Assembly (NCBI GenBank): GCA_033722375.1
Contig: JAWVZB010000018.1
Span: forward strand, 1-34,313
Length of the DNA stretch: 34,313 bases
From: JAWVZB01 sp033722375
Lineage (GTDB): Bacteria > Actinomycetota > Nitriliruptoria > Nitriliruptorales > Nitriliruptoraceae
Reading direction: 5' to 3'
The notes below the pieces were generated by a model that was not told where the DNA came from, did not search any database, and saw nothing but the letters and a program-made list of their open reading frames with translations. Made by a program: the position numbers and the translations under genes. Below, piece after piece: positions 7,166 to 15,424 of this stretch (position 1 is the stretch's first letter; the number at the start of each line of letters is the position of its first letter).

Positions 7166-9004
7166 ATGTCCTCCCCGTCTGCCTCCGCTCCTGCACCGAA
7201 GCAGCTCTCCCCCCCGACCGACGGCGAACATCCGCTGCTCCGGTTGTGGCGCTACGCGATCGGCTACCGCAGCAAGATCGCGAAAGCGACGACCGCGTCG
7301 GTGCTGAACAAGGTCTTCGATCTCGCCCCGCCCTTCCTGATCGGAGCGGCGGTCGACGTCGTGGTGCGCGGCGGCGACTCGTTCATGGCCGACGTGTTCG
7401 GGGTCGACGGCCTGCGCAACCAGCTCTACGTGCTCGCCGCGGTCTCGGCGGTGGCGTGGATCTTCGAATCGGTGTTCCAGTACCTCTTCCAGGTGCTGTG
7501 GCGCAACCTCGCGCAGGACATCCAGCACGACCTGCGGGTGGACGCGTTCGGGCACGTCCAGGACCTCGAGATGGCGTACTTCGAGGACCGTTCCACCGGC
7601 GGGCTGATGGCCATCTTGAACGACGACGTCAACCAGCTGGAACGCTTCCTCGACGTCGGTGCCAACGACATCCTCCAACTGTTGACGACCGTGCTCGTGA
7701 TCGGCGCCTCGTTCTTCGTGCTGCTCGGCAACCTCGCCTGGCTGGCGTTCGCCCCGATCCCGGTGATCGTCTGGGGATCGGTGCGCTTCCAGCGGACCCT
7801 CGAGCCGCGCTACGCAGAGGTCCGTGAGCGGGTCGGCTACCTCAACGAGTCGCTGTCGAACGCGTTGTCGGGGATCGCGACCGTCAAGGCGTTCACGGCG
7901 GAGGACCGTGAGGTCGATCGCATCACGGGCGAGTCGGACGACTACCGCGAAGCCAACCGAGGGGCCATCAAGCTGAGCTCGGCGTTCGTGCCGCTGATCC
8001 GCATGGCGATCCTGGTCGGGTTCACCGCGATCCTGGTGCTGGGCGGGATCCAGGCACTCGAGGGTGCGCTCGAGGTCGGTGTGTACTCGACCATGGTCTA
8101 CATCACCCAGCGACTGCTGTGGCCGCTGACCCGGCTCGGGCAGACCTTCGATCTCTACCAGCGTGGCATGGCCTCGACCCGCCGCATCCTCGACCTGCTC
8201 GAGGTCGAGGCGGCGCTGGAGGACGGCACGGTCGTGCTGGACGAGCCCGTGGCCGGTGCGTTGCGGTTCCGTGACGTGCGCTTCGCCTACGAGCGGGGCG
8301 AGCCCGTGCTCGACGGCTTCGACCTCGACGTCCCGGCGGGGGAGACCCACGCCATCGTCGGTCCGACCGGCGCCGGAAAGTCGACGATCGTCAAGCTGCT
8401 GCTGCGGCTCTACGACGTGACGGGTGGGCAGATCGAGGTCGACGGCGTCGATGTCCGCGATCTCCAGGCGGATTCGCTGCGGTCGGCGATCGGACTCGTC
8501 AGCCAGGACGTGTTCCTCTTCCACGGCACCGTCCGCGACAACATCCTGTACGGGCGTCCTGATGCCTCCCAGGCAGCGTTGGAGGAAGCGGCGCGGATCG
8601 CCGAGGCCGACGAGTTCATCTCCCGACTGCCCGACGGGTTCGACACCGTCGTCGGCGAACGGGGACAGAAGCTCTCCGGTGGCCAGCGTCAACGACTGTC
8701 GATCGCGCGTGCAGTCATCGCGGACCCGCCGATCCTGGTGCTCGACGAGGCGACCTCGGCGGTGGACAACGAGACCGAGGCGGCGATCCAGCGATCGCTC
8801 GAGATCGTCTCGCGGGACCGCACCACCCTCGTGATCGCCCACCGGCTGTCGACCGTTCGGCACGCGGACGCGATCCACGTGCTCGAGCGCGGTCGGGTGG
8901 TCGAGTCCGGGACCCACGAGGAGCTGCTCGATCGCGGCGGGCTCTACGCCGCACTGTGGCGGGTCCAGACCGGCGAGGTCAGCGCCCCGACCACTACCCC
9001 CTGA
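7166..9004 (+). CDS. ABC exporter, fused membrane and ATPase domains
   Basis: 612 residues: an N-terminal six-helix ABC transmembrane domain (about residues 35-330) and a C-terminal nucleotide-binding domain. Walker A is GPTGAGKST (about 399-407), the Q-loop is GLVSQDVFLF, the signature is LSGGQRQR (about 502), Walker B is ILVLDEATSAVD and the switch is IAHRLS. It is a half-transporter that would work as a homodimer or with a partner; no second half-transporter is nearby. Substrate unknown (lipid, peptide or drug are all possible). Longer frames extend upstream into rdgB; the ATG at 7166 is preferred because of the leaderless promoter and because the residues before it are the shadow of rdgB. 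Confidence 0.9.
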   Translation: MSSPSASAPAPKQLSPPTDGEHPLLRLWRYAIGYRSKIAKATTASVLNKVFDLAPPFLIGAAVDVVVRGGDSFMADVFGVDGLRNQLYVLAAVSAVAWIFESVFQYLFQVLWRNLAQDIQHDLRVDAFGHVQDLEMAYFEDRSTGGLMAILNDDVNQLERFLDVGANDILQLLTTVLVIGASFFVLLGNLAWLAFAPIPVIVWGSVRFQRTLEPRYAEVRERVGYLNESLSNALSGIATVKAFTAEDREVDRITGESDDYREANRGAIKLSSAFVPLIRMAILVGFTAILVLGGIQALEGALEVGVYSTMVYITQRLLWPLTRLGQTFDLYQRGMASTRRILDLLEVEAALEDGTVVLDEPVAGALRFRDVRFAYERGEPVLDGFDLDVPAGETHAIVGPTGAGKSTIVKLLLRLYDVTGGQIEVDGVDVRDLQADSLRSAIGLVSQDVFLFHGTVRDNILYGRPDASQAALEEAARIAEADEFISRLPDGFDTVVGERGQKLSGGQRQRLSIARAVIADPPILVLDEATSAVDNETEAAIQRSLEIVSRDRTTLVIAHRLSTVRHADAIHVLERGRVVESGTHEELLDRGGLYAALWRVQTGEVSAPTTTP

Positions 9005-9043
9005 GGCACTACCGCCTGAGGAACGAGTCCGGGTGGTCTCCGG

Positions 9044-9430
9044 CTACCTCTCGGAGTGCTCCGCACCGAGCTGCTCGTTCAGCGCCCCCACCGCCTCGTG
9101 CGCGTGGCGGACCTGTTCCTCGTCGGGGCGATCGTGGAGGGCCATGAGGGCTGCACGGGCGCGGTCCATCACCTCGTTATCGACACCGGCGGGGCGCTCG
9201 AAACGGTCGCCGAGGCCTTCCTCCCCGCCCTTGACGTAGGAGATGTCCGAGGTCGCGCCGGTGATGTGGTCGAGGGCCGTGTCCACGGCGGTGTGCAGCC
9301 GATCCCAGTCGTCACCCGACCGCGACTCGCGGTCCATGAACGCCTTGGTCTGGTTCAGCGCCTGGACGAGCTTCCAGTCGGGGCGCTGCGCGATCTCCTG
9401 CATCACGCCGTCGGTCTCGTCACTCGTCAT
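9044..9430 (-). CDS. Small acidic hypothetical protein
   Basis: 128 residues, soluble, acidic and predicted mostly helical. It starts TSDETDGVMQEIAQRPDWK and has no cysteines or membrane segments. I do not recognise the family. The ATG at 9430 is chosen over the longer frame from 9451 because AGGAGG sits 7 bases upstream. It lies convergent to the ABC exporter, 39 bases away, with its own upstream region of 195 bases that contains a three-copy 10-mer (separate entry). Confidence 0.7.
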   Translation of the reverse strand: MTSDETDGVMQEIAQRPDWKLVQALNQTKAFMDRESRSGDDWDRLHTAVDTALDHITGATSDISYVKGGEEGLGDRFERPAGVDNEVMDRARAALMALHDRPDEEQVRHAHEAVGALNEQLGAEHSER

Positions 9431-9515
9431 GGGTTCGCCTCCTGACGGCATCCATCATCGTCTCGCCCCGCGCGCCCCGCCCGATATCCACCCCCACTTC
9501 GGGACACCCCTCGGG

Positions 9516-9594
9516 GATCGGCAAGGTGGTGGGGACATGAAGGTAAGGATGGGCTTGCCGATCCTGCGGGGAGGTCCCGACGCGCTTGCCGATC
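9516..9594. repeat. Three copies of a 10-mer, one inverted
   Basis: GATCGGCAAG at 9516-9525 is the reverse complement of CTTGCCGATC at 9554-9563 and 9585-9594. The two direct copies are 31 bases apart, close to three helical turns. They lie in the spacer between the small protein at 9430 and the amidohydrolase stop at 9626. This could be a regulator site set for the 9430 gene; function unknown. The rest of the 9431-9625 spacer shows nothing else I can name. Confidence 0.5.
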
Positions 9595-9625
9595 TGGACG
9601 GGGCGCGGGTGGGGGCAGCGGGTCC

Positions 9626-10861
9626 TCAGTGGACTCTGACCCCGCCCTTCCAGACGCCGGTGATGTTGTCCACGTCGGTCAGCACCGACACGTCCTGTGA
9701 GGGGTCCGACGCGATCGTGAGGACGTCGGCGTCGTAGCCCTCCGCGAGCTGGCCGGAGCGGGGCGCTTGGGGACCCAAGGTCTCGGGGCCACGCGCCGTG
9801 GCGGCTTCGATCGCCTCGAGCGGGGACATGCCGATCTCGACCAGTAGTTCGAGCTCGTGTGCGTTCTGGCCCCAGGCGACCGGCAGATCCCTGCCGCTGA
9901 CGAACATGTCGGTGCCGACGGCCATCTTGACGCCGGCCTCGTAGGCGATCCGCATCGCCTTCTCGTGCTGCGCGCCGATCGCGCGTGCCTTGTCCATCGC
10001 GTAGGAGGGCACGCCGAGGTCCTCACCGACGCTCAGCAGGCGCTCCACGATGTAGCGCGTGGTCACGAGGATGGCGTCGGCTTCGACCATCGCCTCGGCT
10101 GCCTCCTCGTCGAGGAAGGTGCCGTGCTCGATGGTGGTGACGCCCGCCGCCAGCGCGGCCATGATCCCGGGCTTGCCGTGACAGTGGGCGGCGACCCCTC
10201 GTTCGGCCCGCGCCGCCTCCTCGACGATCGCACGCATCTCGTCCAGCGAGAACTGCTGGTGGATCGGGTCGTCGAGCTCGGACATCACCCCGCCCGATGC
10301 GCAGAACTTGATCACCTTGGCGTTGACACGGAGCTGTTCCCGCACCGCCTTCAAGCACTCGTCGACGCCGTCGCAGAGGCGGAGGTAGCCGCCCCGCTCG
10401 GTCAGCGAGTGGACCCAGTCGAGCGGCATGCCGTGCATGTCCCCGTGCCCGCCGGTGGTCGAGAGGATGGCGTGTGCCCCGTAGATGGTCGGTCCGGTGA
10501 CGGTGCCGTCCTCGATCGCCTGGGCGAGGAACACGCCGTCGCCACCGACCTCCCGGACCGACGTGAACCCCGCCCGGATCGCGGCCTCCGCGTCCTTCGC
10601 CATGCGCGCCCCGCGGGCAGCGGCAGGCTCGAGGATGCTCTGACGAAGGTCGGCGATGCGACTGCCGAGGAAGTGGCCGTGGCACTCCCACATGCCCGGC
10701 ATCACCGCAGCCGCATCGACGCTGTCGGCCTCAGGCGTGTCGGGGGCGTCGCTGGCCGGGCCCGCGTAGGTGATGGATCCGTCCTCCATAACGACCACGC
10801 CGTCGCGGACGGGGTCGCCGCGTCCGGGGATGAGCACGTCAGCGTTGATCCGCGTCGGCAC
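9626..10861 (-). CDS. Metal-dependent amidohydrolase (imidazolonepropionase/prolidase-like)
   Basis: 411 residues of the amidohydrolase superfamily, with a complete metal centre. HxH is in MWECHGHF, the carbamylated-lysine candidate is in AKVIKFCASGGV, further His ligands are in AAHCHGKPG and IEHGTF, and the catalytic Asp is in AVGTDMF. The flanking beta-sandwich (INADVLIPGRGDPV; EGYDADVLTI; ITGVWKGGVRV) is typical of cytoplasmic imidazolonepropionase-like and Xaa-Pro dipeptidase-like members. The true substrate cannot be told from sequence. GTG start at 10861 with AGGAG about 10 bases upstream; a TAGAGT -10 candidate lies about 36 bases upstream of the start. It is 54 bases downstream of the epimerase on the same strand. 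Confidence 0.85.
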   Translation of the reverse strand: MPTRINADVLIPGRGDPVRDGVVVMEDGSITYAGPASDAPDTPEADSVDAAAVMPGMWECHGHFLGSRIADLRQSILEPAAARGARMAKDAEAAIRAGFTSVREVGGDGVFLAQAIEDGTVTGPTIYGAHAILSTTGGHGDMHGMPLDWVHSLTERGGYLRLCDGVDECLKAVREQLRVNAKVIKFCASGGVMSELDDPIHQQFSLDEMRAIVEEAARAERGVAAHCHGKPGIMAALAAGVTTIEHGTFLDEEAAEAMVEADAILVTTRYIVERLLSVGEDLGVPSYAMDKARAIGAQHEKAMRIAYEAGVKMAVGTDMFVSGRDLPVAWGQNAHELELLVEIGMSPLEAIEAATARGPETLGPQAPRSGQLAEGYDADVLTIASDPSQDVSVLTDVDNITGVWKGGVRVH

Positions 10862-10915
10862 GGTGAGCCGCTCCTGCTGGTCGGTGCGCCTACTCTACGC
10901 CCGTCGCCAGCGGCC

Positions 10916-11740
10916 TCACCGGGTGAGCGGGGCGTAGCCCTCTCGGAAGCTCGGGAACCGGAAGACGTAGCCCGACGCCACCAGGCGCTCGTTGCTCACG
11001 CGCTTGCTGCCGCGCCGGCGCGTGTCGGGGGAGACTCGGGGCTCGGGTGCTCCGAGCTCGTCCGCGAGCCACCGCAGCACCTCGCAGCGTTCGGCGGGGT
11101 CGTGATCGACCGCGTTGTAGACCGGTTTCGGCTCGTCGAGGGACAGCAGGTGTGCGAGGGCACCGGCACAGTCGCTGCGGTGGATCCGGTTGGTGTAGGT
11201 CGGCTCCTCCGGGCATTCGGCCTCGCCCCGCCTGACCTGCTCCAAGAGCCGAGTGCGGCCCGGTCCGTAGATGCCGCCCAGGCGCGCGACCACGGTCTCG
11301 AAGGGAGCATCGCGTAGTTGCTCTTCAGCTTCGACCAGGATCCGAGCCGTCTCCGAGGACGGCTCCGTGGGGCTGGTTTCTTCCACCCAGTCCCCGTCCC
11401 GATCGCCGTACACCGCCGTGCTGGACGTGAACACGAGGCGCCGAACCGGATCGCCCCGATCACGCAGGAACCCGATGAGGGTGTCGGGGCCGTCGAGGTA
11501 CGCGGTGCGGTACGCGTCCACGTCCCGCGAGTCAGCAGATGCGGTGATCGCCACCCACTCGACGTCGGGTGGGATCGCCGACAGCGACCCGTCGTCGACG
11601 AGGTCTGCGGCGACCGGCTCGATACGGTCCGGGAGGCCGCCGGGGTCACGGCGCAGCCCGAAGACCTCGTGGCCGTCACCGGCGAGCTCGAGCCCCAGCG
11701 CCGTCCCGACGTAGCCGCACCCCGCGATGAGTACCCGCAT
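10916..11740 (-). CDS. NAD(P)-dependent epimerase/dehydratase-like SDR
   Basis: 274 residues of the extended short-chain dehydrogenase family. The Rossmann motif GCGYVGTALG is at residues 7-16, with LVFTSSTAVYGD and RLGGIYGPGRTRLL in the catalytic half. The usual YxxxK catalytic pair is not evident after the STAVYG segment, as in YeeZ-like SDR proteins. It may therefore bind nucleotide without classical dehydrogenase chemistry. ATG at 11740 is 3 bases after the stop of the serine hydrolase gene, so the two form an operon read from the promoter at 12569. Confidence 0.82.
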   Translation of the reverse strand: MRVLIAGCGYVGTALGLELAGDGHEVFGLRRDPGGLPDRIEPVAADLVDDGSLSAIPPDVEWVAITASADSRDVDAYRTAYLDGPDTLIGFLRDRGDPVRRLVFTSSTAVYGDRDGDWVEETSPTEPSSETARILVEAEEQLRDAPFETVVARLGGIYGPGRTRLLEQVRRGEAECPEEPTYTNRIHRSDCAGALAHLLSLDEPKPVYNAVDHDPAERCEVLRWLADELGAPEPRVSPDTRRRGSKRVSNERLVASGYVFRFPSFREGYAPLTR

Positions 11741-11743
11741 GGT

Positions 11744-12556
11744 CTACTGCCCGAACTCGTCGAGGACGGCGTCCGAGAACAGGGGCCACGCCTCCCGGGC
11801 CCAGTCACCGAACGGTTCGCTGCCGAGCGCAGCGCAGGCCAGCTCGGCGTCGGGGTCGACCCACAGGAACGAGCCGCTCTGGCCGAAGTGGCCCAACGTC
11901 GCGGGGGAGTTCTTCGAACCTGTCCAGTGCGGCTCCTTGCCGTCCTTGATCTCGAAGCCGAGCCCCCAGTCGTTCGGTTCCTGCCGGCCGAACCCCGGCA
12001 GCACGCCGTCGAGGCCTGGGAAGACCACCGTGGTCGCCTCCTCGTACAGGTCGGGATCCAGCAGGGTGGGGTCGAGCAGCTCGCGCCCGAACCGCAGGAG
12101 GTCCTCCACCGTCCCCTCGGCGCCTGCCGCGGGCGAGCCGTCGAGCGTCGTGTCGCTCATCCCGAGTGGCAGCAGGACCTGTTGACGCAGGAACTGGGGG
12201 AGTGGCCGGCCGACGCGCTGCTCGACGAGCTCCCCGAGGACCTCGAATCCGGTGTTGGAGTAGATGCGGCGCTCGCCGGGCTCGGCCAGCAGCCGGTCGG
12301 AGTCGAAGTCGTATCCCCCGGCGTGCGCGAGCAGGTGCCGCACGGTCGCGCCGTCAGGGCCAGCGGGCTCGTCGAGGTCGACCCGGCCGTGGTCGATCGC
12401 GACCAGGAACGCGTACGCCGCCAACGGCTTCGTGACCGACGCGAACGGGAACACGCGTGCCGTCTCCCCGTGCTCGCCGAGCGTGGCGTTCGCATCGGTC
12501 ACGCCCGCCGCGACCGTGTCGACGGGCCAGTTGGCAGCGTGCTCGAAGGGATGCAT
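11744..12556 (-). CDS. Serine hydrolase, beta-lactamase / esterase (class C-like) family
   Basis: 270 residues. The serine-lysine motif is SVTK in FPFASVTKPLAA, the YxN motif is YSNTGFEVLG, and the third motif is GHFGQSGSF near the C-terminus (HxG in place of KTG). These are the three elements of beta-lactamase-family (Pfam Beta-lactamase) esterases and D-aminopeptidases. There is no signal peptide, so it is probably a cytoplasmic esterase or peptidase rather than a resistance enzyme. The ATG at 12556 is chosen because TACGCT on the minus strand ends 7 bases before it (leaderless); the longer frame to 12613 would run through this promoter. Confidence 0.82.
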   Translation of the reverse strand: MHPFEHAANWPVDTVAAGVTDANATLGEHGETARVFPFASVTKPLAAYAFLVAIDHGRVDLDEPAGPDGATVRHLLAHAGGYDFDSDRLLAEPGERRIYSNTGFEVLGELVEQRVGRPLPQFLRQQVLLPLGMSDTTLDGSPAAGAEGTVEDLLRFGRELLDPTLLDPDLYEEATTVVFPGLDGVLPGFGRQEPNDWGLGFEIKDGKEPHWTGSKNSPATLGHFGQSGSFLWVDPDAELACAALGSEPFGDWAREAWPLFSDAVLDEFGQ

Positions 12557-12563
12557 GGTCGGG

Positions 12564-12569
12564 AGCGTA
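12564..12569 (-). promoter_or_regulatory. Leaderless -10 element of the serine hydrolase-epimerase operon
   Basis: TACGCT read on the minus strand (12569-12564), then 7 bases, then ATG at 12556. Confidence 0.5.
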
Positions 12570-12643
12570 CGAGGAGCCTGGCAGGGAAACGCGACGCGGC
12601 CATCGAACTCCACACAGGAAGTCGATGCAGAGGTGGGCGATCG

Positions 12644-13486
12644 ATGACGTCGTCAGAGGACGTAGTGCAGGTGGCCAGGGGCGAGTGGGAGCTCTCGGCG
12701 AAGGGATGGGACGACCATCATCGGAGCCTGGCCGAGCACGGCGCCCCCGTGCAGGAGCGGATGATCACGCTGCTGGCACCCGAACGGGGCGAGTCGATCC
12801 TCGAGCTCGCGGGCGGGCTGGGCGATCTCAGCCGTCAGCTCGCTGCCGCCGTCGGTCCCGACGGAACGGTGCTGTGCACGGACCTCGCCGAGGGCATGAT
12901 CGAGGCCGCCAGGGAGCGCACCCCGACCGATTCACCGGTCACCTTCCGGGTGATGGACGCCCATGACATCGACATCGAAGACGACAGCGTCGATGCGGTC
13001 GTCTGCAAGATGGGTTTGATGCTGACGCCCGACCCGGACGCGGTCGTTGCTGAGTGCCGCCGGGTCCTGCGCCCCGGTGGCCGGCTGGTGGCTGCGACCT
13101 GGGGGCCCATGGAGCGCAACCTGTGGATCGCGACCTTCGGTGCCGCGATGCTCGCGCACGGGCACGTCCCGCCCGGCGATCCCGGCGAGCCGGGCGGGAT
13201 CTTCTCGTTGTCCACACCTGCGGCGCTGTCCGAGATCCTCGAGCGGGGCGGTTTCGACAGCGTCGAAGCCGAGGTCGTCGCAGCACCCGAGACCGTCGCG
13301 TCCTTCGACGCCTACTGGGAGCTCCGTCGCGACACGAGTGGTCCGCTCACAGCCGTCCTCCAAGGACTCGACGACGAAGAGGTCACCGCGATCCGTGCGA
13401 CCTGCGAGGAGTACGCCGCGCACCTGCGCGCCGACGACGGCAGCTACACCTTCCCGGGCGAGGCGGTCGTGGCACGAGCGCAGTGA
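12644..13486 (+). CDS. SAM-dependent class I methyltransferase
   Basis: 280 residues, Methyltransf_11/UbiE-like. Motif I is ILELAGGLGDLSRQLA, motif II is VLCTDLAEGMIEAARER, and the following acidic motif is VMDAHDIDIEDDSVDAVVCKMGLM. RRVLRPGGRLVAATWG is the post-motif typical of ubiquinone/menaquinone and small-molecule methyltransferases. It has the C-terminal cap of the family, GYTFPGEA-like (SYTFPGEAVVARAQ). Substrate not determined. ATG at 12644 with AGAGGTGG upstream. It diverges from the serine hydrolase gene over 87 bases. Upstream in-frame codons overlap that gene and are rejected. Confidence 0.85.
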   Translation: MTSSEDVVQVARGEWELSAKGWDDHHRSLAEHGAPVQERMITLLAPERGESILELAGGLGDLSRQLAAAVGPDGTVLCTDLAEGMIEAARERTPTDSPVTFRVMDAHDIDIEDDSVDAVVCKMGLMLTPDPDAVVAECRRVLRPGGRLVAATWGPMERNLWIATFGAAMLAHGHVPPGDPGEPGGIFSLSTPAALSEILERGGFDSVEAEVVAAPETVASFDAYWELRRDTSGPLTAVLQGLDDEEVTAIRATCEEYAAHLRADDGSYTFPGEAVVARAQ

Positions 13487-13558
13487 GGCCGGGCAGCGAG
13501 CCGGCGCGGAGGCAGATGGGCGGTCGCCCGCGGTCAGCTCGTGTGGGCCGGTGAGCGG

Positions 13559-13642
13559 TGCGAGCGGGGAGACTCGAACTCCCACAGCCTTGCGGCCACT
13601 GGGTCCTAAACCCAGCGCGTCTGCCAGTTCCGCCACGCTCGC
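13559..13642 (-). tRNA. tRNA-Leu (anticodon UAG)
   Basis: Read on the minus strand, the 84 bases fold as a class II tRNA. The seven-base-pair acceptor is GCGAGCG/CGCTCGC. The anticodon arm is CTGGG-TTTAGGA-CCCAG, with UAG at the centre. A long variable arm (TGGCCGCAAGGCT region) and the T arm with GTTCGAGTC follow. The discriminator base is A, as expected for leucine. The 3' CCA is not encoded (ACCG follows). It decodes CUA and, by wobble, CUN. Confidence 0.95.
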
Positions 13643-13646
13643 GTTC

Positions 13647-13676
13647 GCGGGGCGTCAGGGTACGCCGACGCCCCGC
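13647..13676. repeat. Inverted repeat around the tRNA-Leu -10 region
   Basis: GCGGGGCGTC (13647-13656) and GACGCCCCGC (13667-13676) are exact reverse complements separated by 10 bases. The spacer contains, on the minus strand, TACCCT (13662-13657), which fits the -10 element of tRNA-Leu about 15 bases before its 5' end. It could be an operator or a hairpin that shapes the promoter. Confidence 0.55.
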
Positions 13677-13706
13677 CCTCCCACCTCCCACACACGTCCG
13701 CGGTCG

Positions 13707-13712
13707 TACCCT
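13707..13712 (+). promoter_or_regulatory. Leaderless -10 element of the sirtuin gene
   Basis: TACCCT ends 7 bases before the ATG at 13720. This supports that start over upstream in-frame codons that would read through the antisense strand of the tRNA. Confidence 0.5.
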
Positions 13713-13719
13713 CCGCGAC

Positions 13720-14568
13720 ATGCCCACACTCGCGAGCGGCACGGACGTCGAGGAGTTGGCGCGTCACGTCGACCGCGGTGGCGTGCTGGTCGTGACAGGG
13801 GCGGGGATCTCCACCGACTCCGGGATCCCCGATTACCGCGGTCCGACCGGCACGCTGCGCAACGGGCTGCCGATGACCTACCAGGAGTTCGTGGGCTCGG
13901 CCGAGGCTCGCCAGCGGTACTGGGCCAGGAGCCACCTCGGGTGGAAGCGGGTCGCACGGGCCCGGCCGAACATCTCCCACGAGGTCGTCGCCGACCTCGA
14001 GGCGGAAGGGCGAGTGCTCGGTGTCGTCACCCAGAACGTCGACGGACTCCACACCGCCGCAGGCAGCCGCGAGGTCGTCGATCTGCACGGTCGGCTCGAC
14101 ACCGTGGCCTGCCTCGGCTGCGGCGACCGGCGTCCACGGCTCGAGATCGGGCTGCGGCTGGACGTGTGCAACCCTGGTTTCGGGGACGGGGGGTCGAACG
14201 ACGCGGCCACGAAGCCGGACGGTGACGTTGCTCTCGACGACGAGGCGATCGCGGGTTTCACCGTCGTCGACTGTCGCTCGTGCGGTGGTGTCCTCAAGCC
14301 GGATGTCGTCTTCTTCGGTGAGCACGTCCCGCGCGAGCGGTTCCGGCACGCGCTCGGCCTCCTCGACCGAGCCGCGTCCCTCTTGGTCCTGGGCTCCTCG
14401 TTGACCGTCGGCTCCGGCTTCCGGTTCGTCACCGCAGCCACCCGGCGAGGCCTGCCGGTCCTCATCGTCAACCGGGGCACGACCCGCGGCGACCACCATG
14501 CGACGCTGAAGATCGACGGGCTGCTCGGTGACATCCTGCCCCCACTCCGACCCGTCGAGGGCGCCTGA
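13720..14568 (+). CDS. NAD-dependent protein deacylase, Sir2 family
   Basis: 282 residues. Sirtuins remove acyl groups from protein lysines using NAD. Motifs: VVTGAGISTDSGIPDYRGPTG (NAD binding), TQNVDGLH with the catalytic base in VDLHGR, zinc-binding pairs CLGC and CRSC about 50 residues apart, PDVVFFGE, and GSSLTVGSGF. The insert between the two Cys pairs (LEIGLRLDVCNPGFGDGG...) is longer than in compact bacterial CobB. The protein is predicted cytoplasmic. The next gene follows after 22 bases and may be co-transcribed. Confidence 0.93.
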   Translation: MPTLASGTDVEELARHVDRGGVLVVTGAGISTDSGIPDYRGPTGTLRNGLPMTYQEFVGSAEARQRYWARSHLGWKRVARARPNISHEVVADLEAEGRVLGVVTQNVDGLHTAAGSREVVDLHGRLDTVACLGCGDRRPRLEIGLRLDVCNPGFGDGGSNDAATKPDGDVALDDEAIAGFTVVDCRSCGGVLKPDVVFFGEHVPRERFRHALGLLDRAASLLVLGSSLTVGSGFRFVTAATRRGLPVLIVNRGTTRGDHHATLKIDGLLGDILPPLRPVEGA

Positions 14569-14590
14569 CTGCCATCCCGAGGAGGATCCC

Positions 14591-15424
14591 ATGTCCGTCG
14601 TGGATGTCTGGATGCAGCACCCGACCCTTCGGTTCATGCGGCACGAGATGTTCGAGTCGTTGCGCCGCTGGCTGGACATCGAGGTGCCCGACGAGGAGCT
14701 GCCGCTCGAGCTCACGATCGGTGCCATGGACGCCGGCGGCGTCGACGTCGGCCTCTTGAGTGCCTGGCACGGTCCCAGCGGCGAGCTCATCAGCAACGAC
14801 GAGGTCGCCGGTTGGGTCGCCGAGCACCCTGACCGTCTCCGCGGGATCGCGTCCGTCGACCTCCGCGACCCGACGGGTGCCGTCACGGAACTGCGGCGCT
14901 GCGTCGAGGACCTCGGTTTCGTCGGCCTGCGGGTGATCCCGTGGCTCTGGGAGCGCCCGCCCAACGACCGCTACTACTACCCGCTGTACGTGGCCTGCGT
15001 GGAGCTCGGGGTGCCGTTCTGCACCCAGGTCGGCCACACCGGTCCGCTGCGGACCTCCGAGACGGGGCGGCCGATCCCCTACCTCGATGACGTCGCACTC
15101 GACTTCCCCGACCTGGTCATCGTCGCCGGGCACGTGGGCTACCCGTGGACCGACGAGATGATCGCGCTGTCGCGGAAGTACCCCAACGTCCACATCGACA
15201 CGTCCGCCTACGTCGCCCACCGGTACCCGCCGGCGCTGGTCGACTACCTCCGTGGCGACGGTGGCGACAAGATCCTGTTCGGGACCAACTACCCGATGTT
15301 GACGGCGGACCAGGCACTGGCGAAGCTCGACGATCTCGAACTCGACCAGGACACCCGCGGCAGCTTCCTCCGGGGGAACGCCGAGCGGGTCTTCGATCTC
15401 CCGGATCCGGACGGGGACGACTAG
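14591..15424 (+). CDS. Amidohydrolase_2-like protein with altered metal site
   Basis: 277 residues with the TIM-barrel pattern of amidohydrolase_2 (decarboxylase/hydrolase) proteins: VIPWLWERPPND, CTQVGHTGPLR, VIVAGHVGYPWTDEM, VHIDTSAY, KILFGTNYPML and the C-terminal GNAERVFDL. Two hallmarks are changed. The N-terminal HxH of the family is replaced by VDVWMQH, and the catalytic Asp of FGSDYP is Asn in FGTNYP. It may bind a single metal, use different chemistry, or be non-catalytic. ATG at 14591 has GGAGG 5 bases upstream, 22 bases after the sirtuin stop. Substrate unknown. Confidence 0.8.
   Translation: MSVVDVWMQHPTLRFMRHEMFESLRRWLDIEVPDEELPLELTIGAMDAGGVDVGLLSAWHGPSGELISNDEVAGWVAEHPDRLRGIASVDLRDPTGAVTELRRCVEDLGFVGLRVIPWLWERPPNDRYYYPLYVACVELGVPFCTQVGHTGPLRTSETGRPIPYLDDVALDFPDLVIVAGHVGYPWTDEMIALSRKYPNVHIDTSAYVAHRYPPALVDYLRGDGGDKILFGTNYPMLTADQALAKLDDLELDQDTRGSFLRGNAERVFDLPDPDGDD

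Noticed and set aside
11744..12556. Beta-lactam resistance gene
   Set aside because: No signal peptide and an HxG third motif; fits cytoplasmic esterase/peptidase members of the family better.
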